This document shows positions 58,699-64,000 of a stretch of DNA of 64,000 nucleotides, one piece after another. Origin of the DNA: Polynucleobacter sp. MWH-UH25E. Its GTDB lineage: Bacteria; Pseudomonadota; Gammaproteobacteria; Burkholderiales; Burkholderiaceae. Every line of letters begins with the position of its first letter. Positions within the stretch are counted from its first letter, which is position 1. Where the stretch lies: the NCBI RefSeq assembly GCF_018687095.1, contig NZ_CP061286.1:496001-560000 (forward strand), written 5' to 3'. The translations under genes and the position numbers were made by a program. The notes beneath the pieces were generated by a model. That model ran no database searches. It saw only the letters and a program-made list of their open reading frames with translations, and was not told the origin of the DNA.

Positions 58699-59007
58699 TT
58701 AAGCTTTTTTTGCGTAAGCAGAGCACCAGCCTTTACCGGAAACTTGTTTGCCGGCAAACAAAGAGCAACCACCTGCAGCAGCATCGGCTTTTCCCTGGAA
58801 TAAAGCGCAGTTACTACATTGCTGACCAGCGGCGTATTTGGCGTACTTTGCCTTGTCTACTTTCGAGGCATCTGCCTTGTAGCCTAATGCAGCAGCTTGT
58901 GGATCGGCCTCAGCAACCATGGCTTGGGCTTGAACCTTACCGTTTAATGCCAAAGTGCAAGCACCAGCGGCGGACAAAATCATAAATTGACGACGAGTGG
59001 ATTTCAT
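58699..59007 (-). CDS. hip: High-potential iron-sulfur protein (HiPIP)
   Basis: The 102-residue product has a twin-arginine signal (STRRQFMILS) and four Cys residues at 64, 67, 81 and 95 (C-x2-C-x13-C-x13-C) that hold a 4Fe-4S cluster. The CSNCALFQGK core is typical. HiPIPs are periplasmic one-electron carriers. It is 79 bp downstream of the TsdA-like gene on the same strand, and HiPIP has been proposed as the electron acceptor of TsdA in Allochromatium, so the pair probably works together. Confidence 0.92.
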   Translation of the reverse strand: MKSTRRQFMILSAAGACTLALNGKVQAQAMVAEADPQAAALGYKADASKVDKAKYAKYAAGQQCSNCALFQGKADAAAGGCSLFAGKQVSGKGWCSAYAKKA

Positions 59008-59086
59008 ATGGACTCCAGATTAAGTGTAAAAATTTAAATAAATTCTAATAAAAACATTGTGAGTTATTTCTGATCTCGGGTTAACT

Positions 59087-60049
59087 CTACACGCCTTTAT
59101 CTAAAACAGGTTTCAATCGCTTCATATTTTCCATTAATGGCTGGAATGGGCCGTACTTATGTTGCTCGGCAGAAGCGCCATCTACATAAGGGGGGAATGC
59201 TGCATCAACTGGCTTATTCCAGCGAGCAGGAAAATCTTTATCTAAATTCGATTTGACTGGACGTGGCTTACTTAGGATATAACCAGCTACATCATAAGCT
59301 TGCTCATCGGATAGCATTGGCTGACCATGTGATGTGCCGAGGGGCATATTAGTCTTTATGAATGCTGCTGCCGTTAATAAACGGTTCATACCGGCACCGT
59401 TATTAAACGTATCCTTTCCCCATAATGGGGGGAATGTATAGCCTTTTGCTTCACCCACTTTTCCGTTCCTCAGTCCAGCACCATCTTGGCCATGACATGC
59501 CGCGCATTTTTCAGCATATACCTTCTCGCCCAAGGCTGGATTAGACGCTCTATCTGGAGGGGTGTATTTTGGCAATCCTTGGCCCTCTACAGCGCCGCCC
59601 ACTGGAACACCTTTAGACAAGAAGTGAATATAGGTAGCAAAAGCTTTCATTTCTCGGCTATCAAATGGAAGCACTTTGCCATTCATACTTCTTTCCATGC
59701 AACGATTGACCCGTTCTTCAATAGTGCTGACATCGTTTTCACGTCCCCTGTATTGAGGAAATGTTGCTTGCGCGCCAACCCATGGCATCGCAAACTTTTT
59801 TGTCGCAGCTTCTTGATGGCAGTTAGTGCAGGCTAAGTTATTGCCGGCATAACGCATTTTTTTATCGGCAACCTCGGGACCAATAACTTCAAATGTTTTT
59901 TCTGATAATTGTTTTCCATAGCGCACTAATCGACCATAGTGATCATTTGGAAGGCTATCGACGTCATATTTTTTACCAAGATCGTCGGTTTGTGCCATGG
60001 CAATAACCGGGGCGATGAGCAGTAGCAGTAAAAACTTATGGAACTTCAT
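59087..60049 (-). CDS. tsdA: TsdA-like diheme c-type cytochrome (thiosulfate dehydrogenase)
   Basis: The 320-residue periplasmic protein has a signal peptide ending AMAQ and two haem sites, CTNCH (74-78) and CAACH (182-186). Cys117, in NRCMERSMNGK, is at the position expected for the unusual Cys axial ligand of haem 1 in TsdA. The following FLSKGVP and PLGTSHGQP blocks also fit. TsdA oxidises two thiosulfate to tetrathionate or runs in reverse. SoxAX-like alternatives are less consistent with the diheme layout. It is divergent from the YeeE/YedE genes. Confidence 0.82.
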   Translation of the reverse strand: MKFHKFLLLLLIAPVIAMAQTDDLGKKYDVDSLPNDHYGRLVRYGKQLSEKTFEVIGPEVADKKMRYAGNNLACTNCHQEAATKKFAMPWVGAQATFPQYRGRENDVSTIEERVNRCMERSMNGKVLPFDSREMKAFATYIHFLSKGVPVGGAVEGQGLPKYTPPDRASNPALGEKVYAEKCAACHGQDGAGLRNGKVGEAKGYTFPPLWGKDTFNNGAGMNRLLTAAAFIKTNMPLGTSHGQPMLSDEQAYDVAGYILSKPRPVKSNLDKDFPARWNKPVDAAFPPYVDGASAEQHKYGPFQPLMENMKRLKPVLDKGV

Positions 60050-60100
60050 ATGGAACCCTAATGTTGGTTAAAAATTCTAGTCATTAACTCTTGACGCAGC

Positions 60101-60144
60101 ATGATCTATGTCATGAAAAGAGTCTTTTGCATGATTTAGATCAA
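60101..60144. promoter_or_regulatory. Two Fnr-like sites in the tsdA / yeeE divergent promoter
   Basis: ATGAT-CTAT-GTCAT (60101-60114) and ATGAT-TTAG-ATCAA (60131-60144) match TTGAT-N4-ATCAA at 7 and 9 of 10 positions. Their centres are 30 bp apart. They suit oxygen-responsive control of both directions. Confidence 0.55.
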
Positions 60145-60190
60145 ATACATTTGTTTAACCGCTTTAAAAACTTGACTTTGTTGATCGATT

Positions 60191-60217
60191 TAATATTATA
60201 TAACTTAATATATTATT
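60191..60217. promoter_or_regulatory. AT-rich palindrome before the YeeE/YedE genes
   Basis: TAATATATTA (60206-60215) is a perfect 10-bp palindrome and lies next to a related TAATATTATA. It is 28 bp before the transporter start, a plausible position for the local BigR-like repressor. This is positional inference only. Confidence 0.4.
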
Positions 60218-60242
60218 AAAACCTTAAATGAGGCCAATTACT

Positions 60243-60770
60243 ATGGAAACGACAAGCGGACAGGCTAAGCAGACGCAATATATGAACCCCCTTATGGCGG
60301 GAATTTTGCTAGGACTGGTTTTGCTGGCAACTTTTGTCAATACTGGTCATGGTCTTGGGGCTACTGGCTTTACTACTAGATTGACTGCCTGGATTGGGAT
60401 GCATGCCGCCCCGGTTGCTACTAGCGCTAATGATTATCTGGGTGGCATGGTGGAGGATGGAAACCCACTGAGTGCTTGGATTACATGGCAGGTAATTGGC
60501 GTGGCAATCGGTGCACTCTTATCAGCATTTCTAGCAAAGCGAATTCATATTCAATTAGATGGAAAAAAATACCTAGGTGGTGCTAAGCGTCCTGTTACAG
60601 CTCTATTGGGCGGATTGCTTGCTGGTTTTGGTGCGCGTATTGCCGCAGGCTGTACTAGTGGTCTTGGGCTATCTGGGGCAGCAGTACTGAGTTTGGCTGG
60701 ATTTACCTTTTTAGTCACATTCTTTGCAGTTGGACTTTTGGCTAGTCGCTTGATGAAGGAGAAAAAATAA
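60243..60770 (+). CDS. YeeE/YedE-family membrane protein, first half
   Basis: The start at 60243 has GAGG 10 nt upstream; 60228 is the alternative. The 175-residue product has about five hydrophobic segments and the family motif GARIAAGCTSGLGLSG, whose Cys is thought to relay thiosulfate through TsuA-type channels. In TsuA the two halves are fused; here the second half is the next gene, 1 bp downstream. It probably imports thiosulfate or another sulfur compound. Confidence 0.87.
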   Translation: METTSGQAKQTQYMNPLMAGILLGLVLLATFVNTGHGLGATGFTTRLTAWIGMHAAPVATSANDYLGGMVEDGNPLSAWITWQVIGVAIGALLSAFLAKRIHIQLDGKKYLGGAKRPVTALLGGLLAGFGARIAAGCTSGLGLSGAAVLSLAGFTFLVTFFAVGLLASRLMKEKK

Positions 60771-60771
60771 G

Positions 60772-61341
60772 ATGAGTGAAATTTTATCGGGACTTCTCTT
60801 AGGAATAGGGTTTGGTTTTGTACTGGAGCGTGCCGGTTTCGGTAATCCCAATAAGTTAACAGGGCAATTTCGCTTAAGCGATTGGTCGGTATTTAAGGTG
60901 ATGTTTACTGCGATTGTGTTTGCATCAGTTGGTCTACTTGTATTAGAGAAGGTCGGTGTTGTAGATGCAGGCAGTCTATTTGTCCCTCCAGCGTTTCTAG
61001 GGGCAGCAGCAATCGGAGGAGCTTTGGTGGGCGCTGGATTTGCAATTGGGGGCTATTGCCCCGGAACTTCGGTTGTCGGATTTATGTCTGGACGCATTGA
61101 TGCCGCAATCTTTTTAGTTGGATTGCTATTGGGAACGGTGCTATTTGCAGGAATTTATCCTGGTATCGAATTCCTAACAACGATTGGCGAGTACACAAAG
61201 GCAGATTCATTGCCAGATGCCCTTCATGTTTCAGTGTTATCTGTCGATGTAGTGATGGTTATCGCAGCAATCGGAGTGTTTGTTCTGGGATCTTGGATGG
61301 AAAAGAAATGCAAGAGTTCTAGTTGCGAAACTTCAGTCTAA
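60772..61341 (+). CDS. YeeE/YedE-family membrane protein, second half
   Basis: The 189-residue product has about five hydrophobic segments and the second family motif GFAIGGYCPGTSVVG, with the conserved Cys. The N-terminal ERAGFGNPNKLTGQF segment is typical of this half (DUF6691 type). The C-terminal tail KKCKSSSCETSV has two extra Cys residues on the presumed cytosolic side. It starts 1 bp after the first-half gene. Confidence 0.87.
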   Translation: MSEILSGLLLGIGFGFVLERAGFGNPNKLTGQFRLSDWSVFKVMFTAIVFASVGLLVLEKVGVVDAGSLFVPPAFLGAAAIGGALVGAGFAIGGYCPGTSVVGFMSGRIDAAIFLVGLLLGTVLFAGIYPGIEFLTTIGEYTKADSLPDALHVSVLSVDVVMVIAAIGVFVLGSWMEKKCKSSSCETSV

Positions 61342-61359
61342 TTTTTAAAGGAGAAGTCT

Positions 61360-61593
61360 ATGTCTAAAAAATCTACCGTAGCAGCATTAGCTCTGGCTTT
61401 AGCCAGCCTATCAGCAGCTCCATTCGCACATTCTGCAGATGCACCGACAACCCCTGCAGGTGCCGAGCAAAAAAATCCTTGTGGCCCTAAAAAGGAGTCT
61501 GCTAACCCATGTGGACCAGCAAAGAAAAAGGCGGCTAATCCCTGTGGGCCAGCCAATCCTTGTGGTCCTAAAAAGCGTAAAGCTGCAGAGTAA
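61360..61593 (+). CDS. Small exported protein with four NPCGP repeats
   Basis: The 77-residue product has a signal peptide (MSKKSTVAALALALASLSAA) and a low-complexity mature part of about 50 residues. The motif NPCGP occurs four times (39-43, 49-53, 60-64, 66-70) with Lys/Glu/Ala spacers, so the only four Cys residues are all in the same setting. AAGGAG lies 8 nt before the start. It stands between the sulfur transporter and an unknown EHGHFH protein, so it could carry metal or sulfane sulfur in the periplasm. No known domain is recognised. Confidence 0.8.
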   Translation: MSKKSTVAALALALASLSAAPFAHSADAPTTPAGAEQKNPCGPKKESANPCGPAKKKAANPCGPANPCGPKKRKAAE

Positions 61594-61600
61594 TTAATCT

Positions 61601-62227
61601 ATGCTCACCCAATCCAATCTTTGGTTAGCGGCGCAGGAGCTGGCAAGTATTCAGATGCAGTACGCCAAGTCTGGCCGTACTCTTAGTGAGGCTGCACTAT
61701 GTGGTGCTAGGGATTTTGTTGAGTGGCAGCATTATCCAAGCGAAGACCTGGTAGATAAAGTGAGTGGCTACGAGTTTTATTACCACGCCCATTCTCTTGG
61801 TGAAATGCCTAAAGGAGAGCATGGGCATTTTCATGTAATTAAACGTGAAAAAAATTCATTTCATCATTTAATTGGGATTGCCCTAAATCAGCAGGGGATC
61901 CCGGTGCGTTTGTTTACTACCAACCAATGGGTAACTGGTGAGGATATGGCAGATGCGATGCGAGTCATTCAATCTCTTAGTGGTTTTGAGATGGCCGTCA
62001 AAGGTCGCATGGCTCCAGTCTGCAGATGGATAAGCTCCTTAATTAGATTATTTTTTGTAGAAATTGAAGTGCTAATTTTGGAGCGAGATCAAAAAATCCA
62101 CCGCTTAACAAAAGAAATTGGTGATCGAAAGCTCGCGCTAGATTCAAAAGAAAATCATGTATTAACTGAGCGAAAGATTGACTTGATGGGTCGTCTTTCT
62201 GAGTGTTTATTAGATGTAAATTCATAA
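61601..62227 (+). CDS. Conserved protein with YYHAH and EHGHFH motifs
   Basis: The 208-residue protein has YYHAH (60-64) and EHGHFH (73-78), His-rich motifs that look like a metal site. They are set in an N-terminal domain of about 145 residues, followed by a charged coiled-coil C-terminal domain with several Lys/Glu heptads. There is no signal peptide. The family resembles proteins annotated DUF6969, but I am not certain. It starts 7 bp after the NPCGP gene, so the two products are probably made together and may act on each other. Confidence 0.7.
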   Translation: MLTQSNLWLAAQELASIQMQYAKSGRTLSEAALCGARDFVEWQHYPSEDLVDKVSGYEFYYHAHSLGEMPKGEHGHFHVIKREKNSFHHLIGIALNQQGIPVRLFTTNQWVTGEDMADAMRVIQSLSGFEMAVKGRMAPVCRWISSLIRLFFVEIEVLILERDQKIHRLTKEIGDRKLALDSKENHVLTERKIDLMGRLSECLLDVNS

Positions 62228-62237
62228 AGGGGTGTAT

Positions 62238-63215
62238 ATGAAAAAAATGCAATGGCTTTTAGCTATCGTTTTAAGTGGATTGGTTAGTCTGGCCCAAGCG
62301 ATCAACTTGCCTGGCCCTGTAGTTAGTGCTGATTGGTTGTCTAATAATCTATCTGAGGTTCAGGTGATTGAAGTGAGAACTGATCTCGCTAGTTACCTGA
62401 AAAATCCAGAATTTGATACTGATAAAAAAACTGGCAAGAAGTTTCTGGTTGAAGTGGGTGGCCATATAACAAACTCCAGTCTTCTGGATTTTAAAAAGGT
62501 ACGTGCAGAGCGAACTGTTGATGGTAAGAAAATTAAGTTTTTGATTCCGGAAAAGGCTGATTTTGAGAAGTTGGTGCAATCTCTGGGCGTGAACTCTGAT
62601 AAGCCAATTGTGCTTGTTCCTATTGGTCAAGATATGTCTGACATTGACGAGGCATTAAGGACCTATTGGACATTTAAGGTCTACGGCGAAGATCAAGTTG
62701 CCGTGCTGGATGGTGGTATTGCCGGTTGGTTAGGTGAGGGACGCAATTACGAAACCGCTAACAATCAAAAAGCAGCTGGTAACTGGTCCGCAAAGGCCTA
62801 TCGCAAAGAATTGATTGCTAGTTCTGATGAGGTTGCTGCCGCATCAAAAGGCGGTAAACCACAATTGCTAGATGCTCGTCAGCCTGCGCAGTATTTAGGA
62901 CTTGCTAAGCGTCCTGATGTCATGACATTTGGTCATATTGCTGGCTCTAAAGAATTGGCTCCTGAATTATTAGCAAAGCCAACGAATGGCGCTTTATATT
63001 TCTGGCAGAAAAATACTTATGATGCCTTATTGGCGGCCAATGGCCTGAGTGCAAAAGGTCCAACAATTGCCTATTGCAACACTGGGCATTTGGCAGCAGG
63101 TGGCTGGTTTGTCATGTCTGAGCTTGTAGGAAACAAGTCAACCAAGCTGTATGATGGCTCCTTATATCTGTGGACACTAGAAGGACGTCCTTTAGTAGGT
63201 GTGCCACTTAACTAA
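62238..63215 (+). CDS. Exported two-domain rhodanese (thiosulfate/mercaptopyruvate sulfurtransferase)
   Basis: The start at 62238 has AAAGGGG 6 nt upstream. The 325-residue product has a signal peptide ending SLAQAI and two rhodanese domains; the second holds the active-site Cys280 in YCNTGHLAAGGW. The first domain has lost its Cys, as in SseA-type enzymes. It lies 10 bp after the EHGHFH gene and 10 bp before the repressor gene. It probably transfers sulfane sulfur in the periplasm. Confidence 0.86.
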   Translation: MKKMQWLLAIVLSGLVSLAQAINLPGPVVSADWLSNNLSEVQVIEVRTDLASYLKNPEFDTDKKTGKKFLVEVGGHITNSSLLDFKKVRAERTVDGKKIKFLIPEKADFEKLVQSLGVNSDKPIVLVPIGQDMSDIDEALRTYWTFKVYGEDQVAVLDGGIAGWLGEGRNYETANNQKAAGNWSAKAYRKELIASSDEVAAASKGGKPQLLDARQPAQYLGLAKRPDVMTFGHIAGSKELAPELLAKPTNGALYFWQKNTYDALLAANGLSAKGPTIAYCNTGHLAAGGWFVMSELVGNKSTKLYDGSLYLWTLEGRPLVGVPLN

Positions 63216-63225
63216 GAATATTCGT

Positions 63226-63543
63226 ATGCCCGTCTTAAAAACTAATATCAACCTCAAAAAGATGCAGTCATCAGCAGATGATGCCTGCCGTTTGATGAAA
63301 GTGTTATCCAATAGAGATCGGATGATGCTGTTGTGTCAGATTAGTCAAGGTGAGAAGTGTGTCAGTGAGCTTGAAGAATGTCTTGATATACATCAGCCAA
63401 CCTTATCTCAACAATTGACGGTTTTGAGAAATGAAGAATTAGTTCAGACCAGAAGAGAGGGTAAGCAAATTTTTTATTCCCTCTCTAATGAGGTGGCATT
63501 AGAGGTGATGGATGTCTTATATAGAAATTACTGTAATAGATAG
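63226..63543 (+). CDS. BigR/SqrR-type ArsR-family persulfide-sensing repressor
   Basis: The 105-residue product (start 63226; GTG 63199 overlaps the rhodanese gene) has the ArsR winged helix with the BigR-like block HQPTLSQQLTVLRNEELVQTRREGKQIFYSL, cited by position 56-86. Cys37 (LLCQI) and Cys103 (NYCNR) are 66 residues apart, the same spacing as the sensing cysteines of BigR (42/108) and SqrR (41/107). Oxidation by persulfide links them and releases DNA. It probably represses this sulfur module. Confidence 0.85.
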   Translation: MPVLKTNINLKKMQSSADDACRLMKVLSNRDRMMLLCQISQGEKCVSELEECLDIHQPTLSQQLTVLRNEELVQTRREGKQIFYSLSNEVALEVMDVLYRNYCNR

Positions 63544-63559
63544 CTAAAGGAGTTTGAAG

Positions 63560-63778
63560 ATGAAATGCAACGTTGGTGGTGTCGATCGTATTTTGCGTAT
63601 GGCAGTGGGATTGGTATTAATGGGCTTGGCTGCTACTGGAATTGTTGGCGCTTGGGGATGGATCGGTGTTATTCCACTTGCCACGGGTTTATTTAGATTT
63701 TGCCCGGCATACCCAATCCTAAAAATTAACACCTGTGGAACTGGGGCTGCTTGCAAAGGCGGTCGTTGCGAGAAATAA
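63560..63778 (+). CDS. DUF2892 (YgaP-like) small membrane protein
   Basis: The start at 63560 has AAAGGAG 7 nt upstream; the TTG at 63554 is not needed. The 72-residue product matches the paralogue at 29115-29333 across two membrane segments (NVGGVDRILRMAVGLVL, LFRFCPAYPIL) and ends in CGTGAACKGGRCEK. In YgaP this domain follows a rhodanese; here the rhodanese is encoded two genes upstream. It may bind or transport sulfane sulfur or thiocyanate. Confidence 0.87.
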   Translation: MKCNVGGVDRILRMAVGLVLMGLAATGIVGAWGWIGVIPLATGLFRFCPAYPILKINTCGTGAACKGGRCEK

Positions 63779-63869
63779 CTTCATCATTAATGGGTGGCTT
63801 TTGTATTCTAGTTTTGTAATGTTTAAAAATAGTCATCCATTTCATATTCATTTGGTGTAAGTTAGTCGC

Positions 63870-64000
63870 ATGAAAACCATTGAGATTAAGAGTGCCTGGC
63901 AGGGCGTAAGTGATTGTGAGAATTGCTCGATTAGAAGTTCGGCATTATTTGCTGAATTAAATGAAGAGGACTTCTCAAAAATACACAGCCCCATTGACGA
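63870..64000 (+). CDS. Crp/Fnr-family regulator, N-terminal part only
   Basis: A frame opens at ATG 63870 and runs off the right edge without a stop (43 full codons). The start MKTIEIKSAWQGVSDCENCSIRSSALF has a CxxC pair and the SALFAELNEEDF segment typical of Crp/Fnr regulators at the beginning of the beta-roll. Only two of the three N-terminal Fnr Cys residues are seen here, so iron-sulfur binding is uncertain. It may read the Fnr-like sites in this region. Confidence 0.75.
   Translation, partial: MKTIEIKSAWQGVSDCENCSIRSSALFAELNEEDFSKIHSPID

Noticed and set aside
1..64000. CRISPR arrays, insertion sequences, prophage structural genes and rRNA
   Set aside because: No repeat-spacer pattern, transposase, integrase, capsid or rRNA sequence could be recognised in any part of the window.

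Overview
The window reads as a chromosomal segment of a free-living betaproteobacterium, most likely Polynucleobacter or a close Burkholderiaceae relative. The reasons are moderate base composition, small intergenic gaps, and the order rpsP-rimM-trmD-rplS, Nudix CoA hydrolase, CobD/CbiB-like protein, rsgA, M48 protease, orn. There are also several orphan solute-binding proteins (TRAP, Bug/TTT and ModA-like). No rRNA, intact tRNA, insertion sequence or CRISPR array is visible.

Region 1 (1-12 kb) is housekeeping: a truncated META-domain lipoprotein, the rpsP-rimM-trmD-rplS ribosome cluster, a Nudix hydrolase, a CobD/CbiB-like membrane protein, rsgA, an M48 protease, orn, mog, pmbA, an orphan TRAP binding protein, a carboxylesterase and a CbiM-like permease. 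Region 2 (12-22 kb) is catabolic. It holds a CitE-like CoA lyase, a nitroreductase, an all-exported operon (cupin, beta-propeller, ModA-like protein, amidohydrolase), and a LysR regulator divergent from a Bug binding protein with L-tartrate dehydratase ttdAB.

Region 3 (21.7-35 kb) contains envelope proteins and a five-gene minus-strand operon behind a strong Fur-box match: outer-membrane protein, 59-residue small protein, FMN-binding protein, apbE and a cytochrome b-like membrane protein. An EntS-like MFS exporter may follow it. Next come a Crp/Fnr regulator divergent from a DUF2892/CMD/membrane-protein operon, a Pal-like lipoprotein, zinc-ribbon and small proteins, and mgtA. Region 4 (35-41 kb) has a NarL-type response regulator, a hybrid histidine kinase and an outer-membrane barrel. 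Facing them are small secreted proteins and an ArsR-like regulator. Four copies of a 16-bp palindromic motif (consensus TAGAACTWWAGTTCTA) lie here and suggest a local regulon.

Region 5 (41-58 kb) is accessory: outer-membrane barrels, a K+-channel-like protein, a 2-keto-acid decarboxylase, two exported hydrolases, a SYLF protein, small lipoproteins and four exported YtcJ-like amidohydrolases, one of which has lost two active-site histidines. Region 6 (58.2-64 kb) starts at a 3' half of tRNA-Lys with its own terminator, which looks like an integration scar. To its right lies a sulfur-handling module: HiPIP, TsdA-like diheme cytochrome, a split YeeE/YedE transporter, a small exported protein with four NPCGP repeats, an EHGHFH protein, an exported rhodanese, a BigR/SqrR-type two-cysteine repressor and a second DUF2892 protein. 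A Crp/Fnr-family gene runs off the right edge.
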